Of a stretch of 64,000 nt of DNA, positions 7,472-17,512 are shown one piece after another. The stretch lies in the NCBI RefSeq assembly GCF_014646515.1, contig NZ_BMNK01000005.1, positions 245,710 through 309,709 of the forward strand, in the 5' to 3' direction. The notes below the pieces were generated by a model. That model saw only the letters and a program-made list of their open reading frames with translations, did not search any database and was not told the DNA's origin. The DNA is from Nonomuraea glycinis. Lineage in GTDB: Bacteria > Actinomycetota > Actinomycetes > Streptosporangiales > Streptosporangiaceae. Position numbers and translations under genes: made by a program. Within the stretch, counting starts at the first letter, position 1; every line of letters starts with the position of its first letter.

Positions 7472-8422
7472 TCAGTCGCCGGAGGCGCGGAAGGTGCGGC
7501 GGTAGGTGTGCGGGCTGACGCCGGTGGTGCGTTTGAAGTGGTCGCGGAAGGTGGTGAGCGAGCCGAAGCCCACCTGGGCGCCGATGCGCTCCACCGAGTG
7601 CCGGGTGGTCTCCAGCAGGTGCTGGGCCTGCCGGACGCGGGCCAGGTGCAGCCAGCGCAGCGGCGTCGTCCCGGTCTGCTCCCGGAAGTGCCGGATGAGG
7701 GTGCGGGTGCTGGTGCCCGCGTACGCGGCGAGATCGGCCAGGGTGAGGGCACGCGACAGGTTGTCCCGCATCCAGGTGAGCAACGGTTCGAGCGCGGCGC
7801 CCCGGGGAGTGGGCGGGTGCCGCTGGACGATGAACTGGGCCTGGCCGCCCTCGCGCTCCAGCGGCATGACCGACAGGCGGGCCGCGTCGGCGGCGACGGC
7901 CGAGCCGTAGTCGCGGCGGATCAGGTGCAGGCACAGGTCCAGCCCGGCCGCGGCGCCGGCGGAGGTGAGGAACTGCCCGTCGTCCACGTACAGCACGTCG
8001 GGGTCGACGTCGAGGTCGGGATAGGCGGCGGCGAGCCGGGCGGCGGCGATCCAGTGGGTGGTGGCTCGCCGGCCGGCGAGCAGCCCGGTGGCGGCCAGGG
8101 CGAACGTGCCCGTGCAGATCGAGGCGATCCGGGTGCCGTGCGCGGCCGCCGCCCTGAGCGCGTCGCCGACGGCGGGCGGCAGGGGGGACTCGGGGGTGGC
8201 CGTCCCCGGCACGATGATCGTGTCGGCGTCCCTGAGGCCGTCGAGGTTCCAGTGCGCGCGCAGGGTGAACGTCCCGGCGTCGACCTCCGGCGTATCGGCG
8301 CAGACGCGAACCTGGTAGCCGGGGCGGCCGTCGGGCAGGCGGGTGCGGCTGAAGACCTCGATGGGGGTGGCCAGGTCGAACGGGGTCACCTGGTCCAGCG
8401 CCAGGACGGCGACGGTGTGCAT
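7472..8422 (-). CDS. GlxA-type regulator (DJ-1/PfpI domain plus AraC HTH)
   Basis: The product is 316 residues. Residues about 1-175 form a DJ-1/PfpI class I amidotransferase-like sensor domain, including IVPGTA and the nucleophile-elbow segment SICTGTFALAATGLL with Cys near 105. Residues about 215-312 are a double AraC helix-turn-helix (LTLADLAAYAGTSTRTLIRHF, and IGAQVGFGSLTTFRDHFKRTTGVSP). This is the common GlxA architecture. The sensor usually binds a small metabolite, and the target is often an adjacent enzyme. Here the divergent neighbour is a small DUF6010 membrane protein and the downstream neighbour is tetR, so the regulated function is unclear. Confidence 0.93.
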   Translation of the reverse strand: MHTVAVLALDQVTPFDLATPIEVFSRTRLPDGRPGYQVRVCADTPEVDAGTFTLRAHWNLDGLRDADTIIVPGTATPESPLPPAVGDALRAAAAHGTRIASICTGTFALAATGLLAGRRATTHWIAAARLAAAYPDLDVDPDVLYVDDGQFLTSAGAAAGLDLCLHLIRRDYGSAVAADAARLSVMPLEREGGQAQFIVQRHPPTPRGAALEPLLTWMRDNLSRALTLADLAAYAGTSTRTLIRHFREQTGTTPLRWLHLARVRQAQHLLETTRHSVERIGAQVGFGSLTTFRDHFKRTTGVSPHTYRRTFRASGD

Positions 8423-8609
8423 GGCGGAAACCTACCGCGCCACCGGGTTCGCGCCGCCCCGCTGTGGTCGTACGAGCGAGGTCTTCTGCCTGTTCGGAGC
8501 CGTTGGCGCGATCCCGGGGGAAGTTGTCATCACTGCCACTAGGAGTGCGGGGCCGCGCTGGCTAGCCTCCGGAAAGGCCGCTTTCCGTACGACTCCTCAA
8601 GGACGAACG

Positions 8610-9032
8610 ATGACCGTCATCGCACCGATTCTGGTCGGCCTCGCCTACGTGTTCCTGATGTCCCTCATCCGTGAACCGCATCGGCGCCCCTTCAACGCGA
8701 TCATGCTGGCCGGAGCCGGCGCGGCCTACCTCAGCAGCGGCGGCGGTTTCGGTCCCTGGGAGTTCGCTCTCACGGCCGCCGTCACCTACTGCGCCTACCG
8801 CGGCCTGCGGTCGTGGACGTTCATCGGGATCGGCTGGCTGCTGCACACCGGCTGGGACATCCTGCACCACCTGAACGGCAGCCCGCTCATCCCCTTCGCG
8901 GCGGACTCCTCCTTCGGCTGCGCGATCTGCGACCCGGTGATCGCCCTGTGGTGCCTCACCGGCGGCGTCTCGGTCACCGACCACCTCCGCGCGCGCCTGG
9001 CTCGCGCCCGCCCGGACCGGGCGGCCTCCTAG
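8610..9032 (+). CDS. DUF6010-like small integral membrane protein
   Basis: The product is 140 residues. ATG 8610 is chosen because AAGGA lies 7-11 bp upstream and the longer open frame from 8343 has no signal or domain. There are four to five hydrophobic segments: the N-terminal ILVGLAYVFLM, AGAGAAYLSSGGG, ALTAAVTYCAY, WTFIGIGWLLHTGWDILHHL and the C-terminal ICDPVIALWCL. Conserved His and Trp residues (HTGWDILHH) and a SFGCAICDP motif match the DUF6010 family, whose function is unknown. It is divergent from the GlxA-type regulator. The acidic and Cys residues near the membrane could bind metal, but this is conjecture. Confidence 0.7.
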   Translation: MTVIAPILVGLAYVFLMSLIREPHRRPFNAIMLAGAGAAYLSSGGGFGPWEFALTAAVTYCAYRGLRSWTFIGIGWLLHTGWDILHHLNGSPLIPFAADSSFGCAICDPVIALWCLTGGVSVTDHLRARLARARPDRAAS

Positions 9033-9049
9033 CGGCCGCCCGTTGTCTC

Positions 9050-9066
9050 ATACCCCCTATGGGTAT
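9050..9066. promoter_or_regulatory. CsoR-like inverted repeat before the DUF4396 gene
   Basis: ATACCC-N5-GGGTAT is a perfect 6-bp inverted repeat 33 bp upstream of the DUF4396 start. The C/G-rich, TA-ended half-sites are of the kind bound by CsoR-family metal-responsive repressors. No csoR gene lies in the window. Confidence 0.5.
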
Positions 9067-9098
9067 AAGTTGAGGGCCTGGTACGAGAGGAGTGCGCT

Positions 9099-9581
9099 AT
9101 GTCCGAGCACCATGGCGACCATGCCCAGCACCACCCGCCCGCCAAGGCGACCTGGGGGATGGCGTCCTCGGCGACCCTGCACTGCCTCACCGGGTGCGCC
9201 ATCGGCGAGGTCCTCGGCCTGGTGATCGCGACGGCCCTGGGCTGGTCCGTCGCGCCCTCGATCGCCCTGGCCATCGTCCTGGCCTTCCTGTTCGGCTATC
9301 TGCTCACGCTGATCCCGCTGCGCCGGGCCGGAGTCGGCTGGGGCTCGGCGGTCAAGCTGGCCCTGGCCGCCGACACGGTGTCGATCATCGTGATGGAGAT
9401 CGTGGACAACGGCGTGATGCTGGTCATCCCGGGCGCGATGACGGCCGGGCTGACCTCGGCGCTGTTCTGGGGGGCGCTGGCCGTCTCCTTCGCGGTGGCC
9501 TTCGTGGTCACCACCCCGGTCAACAAGTGGATCATCGGCCGGGGCAAGGGTCACGCCGTCATCCACGCCTACCATCACTGA
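9099..9581 (+). CDS. DUF4396 integral membrane protein (probable metal-related)
   Basis: The product is 160 residues with a His-rich N-terminal tail (SEHHGDHAQHH), which is a potential metal ligand set. Four to five transmembrane helices follow, with the conserved ATLHCLTGCAIGEVLG segment (paired Cys in helix 1), a second glycine-rich helix, and VMEIVDNGVMLVIPGA. This is the DUF4396 pattern. Family members are often found beside copper-handling genes. The inverted repeat resembling a CsoR operator just upstream supports metal (copper) control. The His tail repeats at the C-terminus (HAVIHAYHH). Transport direction and substrate are unknown. Confidence 0.8.
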   Translation: MSEHHGDHAQHHPPAKATWGMASSATLHCLTGCAIGEVLGLVIATALGWSVAPSIALAIVLAFLFGYLLTLIPLRRAGVGWGSAVKLALAADTVSIIVMEIVDNGVMLVIPGAMTAGLTSALFWGALAVSFAVAFVVTTPVNKWIIGRGKGHAVIHAYHH

Positions 9582-9644
9582 CACCGATGAGCCGGCACCG
9601 GCCGGACCGGCACAGGCGGGCGGGCTGACTGGCAGGCTGGGGGG

Positions 9645-10181
9645 ATGGGATTCGGGGTGCGCCAGTTCGAGCTGGCCTTGATGCATCGGATGCGCGACCT
9701 CAACGCCGAAAGGGTGGAGGCCGCGATCGAGGCCATCGGCGCCTCCCGGGCCGAGTTGCGCGCCGCGCACACCCAGTGGACGAGGATCCTGCACGTCCGC
9801 AAGGGGCCGGCCCCGCTGCGCGCCGCCCTCGGCCCGCCGTCCCACCGGGGGCCGCAGCCGTTCGGGAGCCTGACCTGCGAGGTGCTTCGCTGGGCGCTGC
9901 CGTCCTGGCCGGAGTTGGCGTACGAGGTCCTGCTCGGCCCCGGCGGCCAGGTGTGGAACCAGTGGCTCGTCCGCCCCGGCGGCCCGGTGACCCTGACCTT
10001 CGAGGAGCTGACCCCCTGGCGGTGCGTCGTCGCCGACGTCCAGGCGAGTTTCCCCGGCGCCGCGCACGGCGAGGGCCAGGCCCCGCACCACTGGGCGGTC
10101 GACTTCACCCACCAGGACACCACCTACCGCGCCCGTTTCGTGTACGGCCTGTACCAGCGGCTCGACGTGCTCAGACGGTGA
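9645..10181 (+). CDS. Conserved hypothetical protein
   Basis: I do not recognise this 178-residue protein. There is no signal peptide or membrane helix. The N-terminal third is helical and charged (residues about 1-50: RVEAAIEAIGASRAELRAAHTQW). The rest looks alpha/beta with many Trp and Tyr residues, ending in a VDFTHQDTTYRARFVYG strand pair that resembles small ligand-binding or immunity-type folds. The ATG at 9645 follows GGGGG and is the only good start. It runs tail to tail into the PP2C gene, overlapping it by 11 bp. Confidence 0.65.
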   Translation: MGFGVRQFELALMHRMRDLNAERVEAAIEAIGASRAELRAAHTQWTRILHVRKGPAPLRAALGPPSHRGPQPFGSLTCEVLRWALPSWPELAYEVLLGPGGQVWNQWLVRPGGPVTLTFEELTPWRCVVADVQASFPGAAHGEGQAPHHWAVDFTHQDTTYRARFVYGLYQRLDVLRR

Positions 10182-10929
10182 CGAAGTCCGCGATGATCAC
10201 CGTGGCGTCGTCCTTCGGCTCGACGGCCGCCATCTCGTCGTACACCCTGTCCAGGCAGACGGCGGGGGAGGCCCCCTCGGCGATCAGCGCCGTCAGCCGC
10301 GCGACGCCGAGGGCCTGGAGCACGCCGTCGGTGACGATGACGAGGCGGTCACCCGGGCGCAGCGGCACGGTGCCGACCTGGGGCCTGGGGCCGGACGCCT
10401 GGCCGATCCCGCACGCGCGCGAGTCCTCGCCGTGCGACGTGGTGAGCAGCCGGGGCGCCGCGGACTTCGCACAGTGCCAGATGGCGCCGCCGCCGACGTG
10501 CGCGTAGCGCACGCACGGGCGCTCACCCGGGTCGAGGATGATCAGATCCAGGGTGCTGGACAGGCCGGACATGGTCGGCGTGCTCATCGAGGCGGTGCGG
10601 ACGGCGTGGTGCGCCACCTGGGCGCATTCGGTCATGTCCTCCTCCCGGCTGCCCGGGTGCTGCGGCCGGGCGGCGACCACGGCCCCCAGGGCCAGGGCCG
10701 CGGCGCTCTGGCAGAGCTCCGCGCCGCCGACGCCGTCGGCCGCCGCGATCAGCCGCTCCTGGATGACGTACGCGTCGGAAGGGTGGCCGTGCGAGCCCTC
10801 GTACGTGCCGCCCATCGCCACCAGGCGCGGCCGCGTGGTCGGCAGGCCGGGCGGCCAGTTCCGGCGTCGGCCGTGCACCGCCATCGCGGACAGGCAGCTG
10901 GCCAGGATCGTGACCACGATGAAGGTCAT
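10171..10929 (-). CDS. PP2C-type protein phosphatase, membrane-anchored
   Basis: The product is a 252-residue protein phosphatase 2C-like (PPM) enzyme. ATG 10929 is preceded by AAGGGGA and places a hydrophobic helix (TFIVVTILASCLSAMAV) at the very N-terminus as an anchor. Metal-binding PP2C motifs follow in order: an N-terminal segment, ADGVGG (the Asp-Gly metal motif, near residue 80), IVTDGVLQALG near 200, and the terminal KDDATVIIAD. It should remove phosphate from Ser/Thr of partner proteins, using two Mn or Mg ions. It is the minus-strand neighbour of a divergent sensor-kinase module 280 bp away, but a functional link is not shown. Confidence 0.88.
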   Translation of the reverse strand: MTFIVVTILASCLSAMAVHGRRRNWPPGLPTTRPRLVAMGGTYEGSHGHPSDAYVIQERLIAAADGVGGAELCQSAAALALGAVVAARPQHPGSREEDMTECAQVAHHAVRTASMSTPTMSGLSSTLDLIILDPGERPCVRYAHVGGGAIWHCAKSAAPRLLTTSHGEDSRACGIGQASGPRPQVGTVPLRPGDRLVIVTDGVLQALGVARLTALIAEGASPAVCLDRVYDEMAAVEPKDDATVIIADFVTV

Positions 10930-11208
10930 GAAGTCCCCTTTGTCGCGACAACGGGTGTCGCGTCCGCGCGACACCCGTCCAGTGAACGCGACCGGGTGGG
11001 GATGCGACTGACGGCCGATCGACCGTCATGCCGGGCGGCCGTCGCGGCGGACAGGGTGTGAGATGCGGCGAATGTCGTGTGAAGGACGGTCCAAGGGATG
11101 CAGCCATGACCCCATCCGCTTACTTGACCGGAGATTTCCACCGGCTCACACACATAAGGTGCGCTATCGTGATGCCCTTCCTGTGCTCTCATCACGGGCG
11201 GGCGGCAC

Positions 11209-12363
11209 GTGACGCACCTCGGATCCACCCGATACGACTCGGCGACCAGGCAGGTGGAGTCGGCGATCACGCGCACCGCCGCGGGCGTGCGCGGGGTGAC
11301 GGGTCTGGTGGTGGTCGTCGCCGCGACCCTGGGCGCGGCCGAGCCGGTCTCCGCGCTGTGGCTGGTGCCCATGCTGGCGCTCGAGCTCGGGTGGACCCTC
11401 CTGTACCTGCGCCTGGCGTGGCGGCGGCTGCCGCTGCGCCGCCGGCTGGTGGCCGGTGATGTGGCCACCACCGTCGTGCTCTGCCTCGCCCAGCGCCACC
11501 TGGTGGCGACGGAGGCACTCGAAGGCGGGGCGAGCTGGATCGCGGGGCTGGTCACGATGAGCATCATCCTGGCCGGGGTCGCCTGGACGCCCAAGGTGGC
11601 GATCCCCGCCGCGGTGACGGTGGCCGGGGCGTACCTCGTGGGGATGCGGCTCGCCGCTCCCGCGCAGGACGTCTACGGCACCCTGGTGATCCATCTCGTC
11701 CAGATCGCCTCGGTCGTGCTGCTGATGACGCTGCTGCGCCGCTCGGCCGCGTCGGCCGACGCCTTCCTCGGCAGGAGCGCGCGCGTCCAGATCGAGCTCA
11801 TGGTCGAACGGCTGCGGCGCGAGGACGAGCTGAGGCAGGTCAGCAGCGTCCACGAGACCTCGCTGCACACGCTGACGATGGTCGGGCTGGGCACCTATGA
11901 CGGGCCGTCGGCCACCCTGCGCGCCCAGGTGGCCACGGACCTGTCGGCGCTGGAGCGGCTGCGGGACCGGCCGCGCGCCGACTCCGCCCCCATCGCCCTG
12001 GACGCCCTGCTGGAGGAGGTGGCCGGGCGCGCGAAGGGCCTGGAGGTCCGCAGGAGCCTGATCCCGGCGACGGTGCCCGGCGAGGTGGCCGAGCGCTTCG
12101 CCCGCGCCGTCACCGAGGCGCTGGCGAACATCGCCCGGCACGCCGGCGTGCGCGAGGCCGAGCTGGTCTCGTGCCGGCGCGCCGGTGAGATCCGGGTGGA
12201 GGTCGCCGACGAGGGCGGCGGGTTCGACCAGGACCGGTTACCGCCCGACCGGTTCGGCGTACGCGGCTCCATCCTCGACACGATGCGCTCCCTGCCCAAC
12301 GGCGGCGCGGAGATCTCCTCCGGATGCCGGGGCACCCGGGTGAGCCTGTGGTGGCGGCCATGA
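11209..12363 (+). CDS. Membrane sensor histidine kinase (HPK7/NarL-partner type)
   Basis: The product is 384 residues with a GTG start. The N-terminal half contains five to six transmembrane helices (residues about 30-180). Next comes a dimerisation region with VHETSLHTLTMVG, equivalent to the LHDTVLQTL phospho-acceptor motif of actinomycete HPK7 kinases. The C-terminal HATPase domain has the N box EALANIARHAG and a G box DEGGGFD. The second G box is short (FGVRGSILDTM). It is first in a three-gene operon: its stop overlaps the next start (ATGA at 12360), and a LuxR-type response regulator ends the unit. The signal is unknown. Confidence 0.88.
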   Translation: MTHLGSTRYDSATRQVESAITRTAAGVRGVTGLVVVVAATLGAAEPVSALWLVPMLALELGWTLLYLRLAWRRLPLRRRLVAGDVATTVVLCLAQRHLVATEALEGGASWIAGLVTMSIILAGVAWTPKVAIPAAVTVAGAYLVGMRLAAPAQDVYGTLVIHLVQIASVVLLMTLLRRSAASADAFLGRSARVQIELMVERLRREDELRQVSSVHETSLHTLTMVGLGTYDGPSATLRAQVATDLSALERLRDRPRADSAPIALDALLEEVAGRAKGLEVRRSLIPATVPGEVAERFARAVTEALANIARHAGVREAELVSCRRAGEIRVEVADEGGGFDQDRLPPDRFGVRGSILDTMRSLPNGGAEISSGCRGTRVSLWWRP

Positions 12364-13478
12364 CCGACGACATCGAGCAGGTGGCGCGGCGCTACATCCG
12401 CTACACCGCGATCGGCGCCCTGGTGATCACCGTGGTCTGGCACCTGGGCTACGACCTCACGATGACGGTCACCGGCTGGCCGGTCTTCCGCTGGCCGGAG
12501 CTGGCGGCCGTCGCCTGGCTCGTGCACACCGCGATCGCGGTGATCGCCGCGCTCGCGCTGACCCGCGACTCCCGAGGCCCGGCCAGGGTACGCGAACTCG
12601 TCGTCGCGGCGCTGGCCGTGAACGTCGCGGTCATCCTGGCCTGCCACCCCGAGGACCTGCTCGGCCCGATCGACTGGGGCTGGGGATCGGTGGGCTGGCT
12701 CGGCGTCGTGCTGCTGTGGAACCGGCCGCGCTGGCGGGCCGAGGCGATCGCGTTCCTGTGCGCGAACGCGGGCATCATGCTGGCGGCGATGGCCGTGACC
12801 GGGACGCTCGACCGCGTCTCCGTCGCCAAGTATCTGGTGGTCATGGCCGGCAGCGCCACCCTGCAGCTCGGCTACATGGCGGGCTGCCACACCCTGCGCT
12901 CCCGCGCGGAGGACGCCGTGCTGCTGGCCCGCAGCCTCGCCGCCGACGACGCCTGGCGCACGTCGGCCCGGACCATCCACGCCGACCGGCTGCGCCGCTA
13001 CGCCGCCATCCGCGAGGTCGCGGAGTCGCTGCTGGAGCAGCTCGCCGACGGCGCCGATCCCGGCGATCCCGGCGTCCGCGAGGACTGCACGGCCGGGGCC
13101 ATGCGCCTGCGCCGCCTCATCACCGAGCGGGAAGACCTGCCCGACGAGCTGGTCTCGACGCTGCGCAGGCGGATCGACGCGGCCGAGCGGCGCAAGGTCC
13201 TGGTGACGGCGCCGCCGTTCGGCGCGAACCTGCCGGCCCTGCCGCAGGGCGTACGGGAAGATCTGCTCAGAGCGCCGATCCAGGCGCTGGACGGCGCCAG
13301 GTCACGGGCCCGGGTCACCGTGTCCGCGATGTCCGCCATGGTGAGCGTGGCCGTCGTCGCCGACAGCGACGACCTGCCCATCAGCACCAGCCCCGTGCAC
13401 GAGTCCAGCGGGGTCGTCGTCACCTATCAGCGGCAGGAAGGGGAGGTATGGGTCAACAGCATCTGGCAGGGCGGGTGA
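12360..13478 (+). CDS. Multi-pass membrane protein of a two-component module
   Basis: The product is 372 residues. The start ATG overlaps the kinase stop (ATGA), which fixes the start and shows coupling. Six hydrophobic segments fill residues about 20-185. A cytoplasmic helical region of about 190 residues follows, with paired basic-acidic helices (RRYAAIREVAESLLEQLADG, ITEREDLPDELVSTLRRR) and a degenerate C-terminal alpha/beta part. It looks like a histidine-kinase relative that has lost a recognisable H box and ATP-binding boxes, so it may act as an accessory sensor or regulator of the upstream kinase. It overlaps the response-regulator start by 31 bp. No named family is claimed. Confidence 0.75.
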   Translation: MTDDIEQVARRYIRYTAIGALVITVVWHLGYDLTMTVTGWPVFRWPELAAVAWLVHTAIAVIAALALTRDSRGPARVRELVVAALAVNVAVILACHPEDLLGPIDWGWGSVGWLGVVLLWNRPRWRAEAIAFLCANAGIMLAAMAVTGTLDRVSVAKYLVVMAGSATLQLGYMAGCHTLRSRAEDAVLLARSLAADDAWRTSARTIHADRLRRYAAIREVAESLLEQLADGADPGDPGVREDCTAGAMRLRRLITEREDLPDELVSTLRRRIDAAERRKVLVTAPPFGANLPALPQGVREDLLRAPIQALDGARSRARVTVSAMSAMVSVAVVADSDDLPISTSPVHESSGVVVTYQRQEGEVWVNSIWQGG

Positions 13479-14143
13479 CGGTCGCCCTGGTGGAGGACCA
13501 CCAGGTCGTGGTGGACGGCGTCAGGTCGTGGTTCCGGCCGCCGGGCCCGGTGGAGCTGGTCGCGCACGGGCCCACCATCGAGTCCGTCCAGGGGGTGGAC
13601 GCCGACGTGCTGCTGCTCGACCTCAACCTGAACGGCACCATGATCATCGACCGGATCGCCGAGCTGTGCGGGGGCGGGCAGCGGGTGGTGGTCTTCTCCG
13701 AGCACGAGGAGCCGGAGACGGTGCGAGTGGTGCTGGACGCGGGGGCTTCGGCGTTCATCGGCAAGGGGCGGGCCACGCGGGAGTCCTGCCTGGAGACCCT
13801 GCTGGAGGTGGCGGCCGACCGGCCGAGCGTGACGCCGCCGATGGCGCAGGCGATCGCGACGGACGAGAGCCCGCACCGGCCGCAGCTGTCGGACAAGGAG
13901 CGGGCGGCGCTGCTGTTCTGGTTCCAGTCGATGTCGAAGGCGTCGGTGGCGGCCCGGATGGGCATCAAGGAGCGGACCGTGCGCCAGTACATCGACCGGG
14001 CCCGGATCAAGTACGCGGCGGCCGGTCGGCCCGCGCCCACCAAGGAGAAGCTGCTCATCTGCGCCATCCAGGACGGGCTCATCAGCCCCGACGAGGTGAC
14101 CGTCTACACGTCCCTGGCCGCGGAGCCAGGCACCGGGACCTAG
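13448..14143 (+). CDS. NarL/LuxR-family response regulator
   Basis: The product is 231 residues. ATG 13448 has GGGGAGG just upstream, inside the end of the membrane gene. The receiver domain (residues about 9-130) shows VALVEDHQVVVDGV (acidic pair), LLLDLNLNG (phospho-acceptor Asp), VVVFSEH and the Lys of FIGKG. The C-terminal DNA-binding part (about 160-225) is LuxR-like: LSDKERAALLFWFQSMSKASVAARMGI and then TVRQYIDRARIKY, a somewhat divergent helix-turn-helix. It is presumably phosphorylated by the kinase at the start of this operon. Its stop codon TAG lies in the first unit of a 16-bp tandem array. Confidence 0.9.
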   Translation: MGQQHLAGRVTVALVEDHQVVVDGVRSWFRPPGPVELVAHGPTIESVQGVDADVLLLDLNLNGTMIIDRIAELCGGGQRVVVFSEHEEPETVRVVLDAGASAFIGKGRATRESCLETLLEVAADRPSVTPPMAQAIATDESPHRPQLSDKERAALLFWFQSMSKASVAARMGIKERTVRQYIDRARIKYAAAGRPAPTKEKLLICAIQDGLISPDEVTVYTSLAAEPGTGT

Positions 14144-14197
14144 CTCTGCGCGGACCTAGCTCTGCGCGGACCTAGCTCTGCGCGGACCTAGCTCTGT
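14137..14197. repeat. 16-bp tandem repeat, 3.6 copies, carrying stop codons of two convergent genes
   Basis: GACCTAGCTCTGCGCG is repeated at 14137, 14153 and 14169, with a partial copy at 14185. Each unit contains CTAG, which reads as a TAG stop on both strands. The first unit ends the response-regulator gene (14141-14143) and the last ends the HxlR gene on the other strand (14188-14190). Confidence 0.95.
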
Positions 14198-14535
14198 GGG
14201 GGCAGGTGCTCTTCGGCCCAGGCCGAGAGCTGGTGCAGCGCCGGGAGGAGGGCCCGGCCGGCCTCGGTCAGCTCGTAGGAGACCGCGACCGGCGGCCCTT
14301 CGTCCACGGTCCGCGCGATCAGGCCTGCTCTCGTCAGCTCCGACAGGCGGTCCGACAGCACCGAGTCGCTGACACCGCCGACCGCCCGGGACAGCTCGCG
14401 GAACCCGGCGGGCCCGGACCCGAAACTGCCCAGCACGACGCCGCTCCAGCGCTTGCCGAGCAGGGAGAAGGCGCGCGTCAGCCCTTCCTCGGCGCTTACG
14501 CAAGCGTTCGTCTCGATCTGCTTGGGCGTGGCCAT
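14188..14535 (-). CDS. HxlR-family transcriptional regulator
   Basis: The product is a 115-residue winged-helix regulator of the HxlR (MarR-like) family. Cys12 in the N-terminal NACVSAEE sits at the position of the redox- or electrophile-sensing Cys of many members. The core reads FSLLGKRWSGVVLGSF, then FRELSRAVGGVSDSVLSDRLSELTRAGLI, then the wing with SYELTEAGRALLPAL. It is divergent from an NDH-2-like flavoprotein gene with 90 bp between starts, a typical HxlR arrangement, so it probably represses that gene and itself. The AT-rich, TAG-rich stretch at about 14560-14590 is the likely operator or promoter area. Confidence 0.9.
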   Translation of the reverse strand: MATPKQIETNACVSAEEGLTRAFSLLGKRWSGVVLGSFGSGPAGFRELSRAVGGVSDSVLSDRLSELTRAGLIARTVDEGPPVAVSYELTEAGRALLPALHQLSAWAEEHLPPQS

Positions 14536-14625
14536 GTTTCCATGCTAGCCGCAGGATCATCACTTTGTTTTTCCTAGTAGATAGTATTAGCCTGGCGACG
14601 CGTTAATTCCTAGCGAGGAGAACTG

Positions 14626-15738
14626 ATGGCGAAGCATGCTGGACACCGGCCGACCGTCGTGGTGCTGGGTGGCGGATACGGCGGCCTCAAGCTGGCCAAG
14701 GGGCTCGACGACGTCGCCGACGTGACGCTCGTCGACCCCGCCGAGGCCTTCATGCACAACGTCGCGGCGCTGCGTGCCCTGGTGGAGCCCGAGTGGCTCG
14801 ATCGGATCTTCATGCCCTACGACCGGCTGCTGACCCAAGGGCGCTTCCTGCGCGATCGGGCCGTGGCGGTCGACGGGCTGAAGGTCACCCTGGCCTCGGG
14901 CCGCGAGCTGGAGCCCGACTACCTGATCCTGGCCACCGGGTCGTTCTATCCCTTCCCCGCCAAGACCGACGCCCCGGACACCGGGACGGCCCAGGCCAAG
15001 TTCCGGGACGCGCACCAGAGCATCGTGGACGCCCAGCGGGTGCTGCTGGTCGGCGCGGGCCCGGTCGGACTCGAGCTCGCCGGTGAGATCAAGGCGTCCT
15101 TCCCCGGCAAGCACGTCACCATCGCCGACATGGCGCCCGACATCCTGCCCGGCCCGTACGACCAGGCCCTGCGGGACGAGCTGCGCCGTCAGCTCGACGA
15201 GCTCGGCGTCGAGCTCAAGCTCGGCAGCGCGCTGCGCGAGCTGCCGAGCGCGCCGCCGGCCACCGCCGCGCCGATCGCGATCGCCACCGAGGCGGGTGAC
15301 AAACTGACCGCCGACGTCTGGTTCCGCTGCTTCGGCGTCAAGCCGTACACCGACTACCTGCGCGGCTCGCTCGCCGAGGCCCGCGACCCGCAGGGCTACG
15401 TCCAGGTCGACGAGCACCTGCGCGTCCGGGGCCAGGAGCGGGTGTACGCCATCGGCGACATCGCCGACGCCGACCGCAACATGGCGGCCTTCGCCGGCGC
15501 GCAGGCCGAACTCGTCGCCGCGAACCTGCGTGCGCTGATCACCGGCGAGGGCGGGCCTGCCGCCTACGAGCCGTGGCCCACCCTGCTCGTCGTCCCGCTC
15601 GGCCCCGAGGGCGGCGCCGGCCAGTTCCCCGGCCAGGACGACATCGTCGGCCCGAACGTGGTGGCCGACGTCAAGGGGCGCGCCATGCTGGTCGAGGCCA
15701 GCGCCGCGCTGTTCGACGCCCCCGCCGACGCGCGCTGA
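14626..15738 (+). CDS. NDH-2/AIF-like FAD-dependent pyridine nucleotide oxidoreductase
   Basis: The product is 370 residues. The FAD-binding loop is VVVLGGGYGGLKLAK (residues about 11-25). The NAD(P) Rossmann motif VLLVGAGPVGLELAGEI lies near 137-153. The C-terminal FAD-contacting motif is VYAIGDIAD. Length and motifs fit the single-chain NDH-2/AIF/FSP1-like quinone reductases that transfer electrons from NAD(P)H to quinones, as peripheral or soluble proteins. The CxxC of thioredoxin reductases is absent. Control by the divergent HxlR-type regulator suggests a role against quinone or electrophile stress. A strong inverted repeat immediately downstream serves this gene and the convergent cholesterol oxidase gene. 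Confidence 0.88.
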   Translation: MAKHAGHRPTVVVLGGGYGGLKLAKGLDDVADVTLVDPAEAFMHNVAALRALVEPEWLDRIFMPYDRLLTQGRFLRDRAVAVDGLKVTLASGRELEPDYLILATGSFYPFPAKTDAPDTGTAQAKFRDAHQSIVDAQRVLLVGAGPVGLELAGEIKASFPGKHVTIADMAPDILPGPYDQALRDELRRQLDELGVELKLGSALRELPSAPPATAAPIAIATEAGDKLTADVWFRCFGVKPYTDYLRGSLAEARDPQGYVQVDEHLRVRGQERVYAIGDIADADRNMAAFAGAQAELVAANLRALITGEGGPAAYEPWPTLLVVPLGPEGGAGQFPGQDDIVGPNVVADVKGRAMLVEASAALFDAPADAR

Positions 15739-15743
15739 CGCTG

Positions 15744-15767
15744 GGGAGCCCGCGCCCGCGGGCTCCC
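15744..15767. terminator. Bidirectional hairpin between convergent genes
   Basis: GGGAGCCCGCG (15744-15754) pairs perfectly with CGCGGGCTCCC (15757-15767). It lies 5 bp after the NDH-like stop and 10 bp before the end of the cholesterol oxidase gene. There is no T run, as is usual in actinomycetes. Confidence 0.75.
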
Positions 15768-15777
15768 GCCGTCGGGC

Positions 15778-17418
<1,641 letters not shown>

Positions 17419-17488
17419 TCACTCTCGACGAAAGGAGAACGGGTCGTGCCTGGTGCTCGCGCCTGGGTGAAGGGGTGAAGTGTCGAGC

Positions 17489-17507
17489 GCCCGCCCCTGA
17501 GGCGGGC
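17489..17507 (-). terminator. Small intercistronic hairpin before choA
   Basis: GCCCGCC (17489-17495) pairs with GGCGGGC (17501-17507) around a 5-nt loop. It lies 5 bp after the stop of the decarboxylase-family gene and 80 bp before the choA start. It could terminate or attenuate transcription between them. Confidence 0.5.
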
Positions 17508-17512
17508 AGGTG

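Noticed and set aside
14540..14625. A defined HxlR operator between the divergent genes
   Set aside because: The AT-rich TAG-containing stretch is suggestive, but I found no convincing inverted repeat of the expected length.
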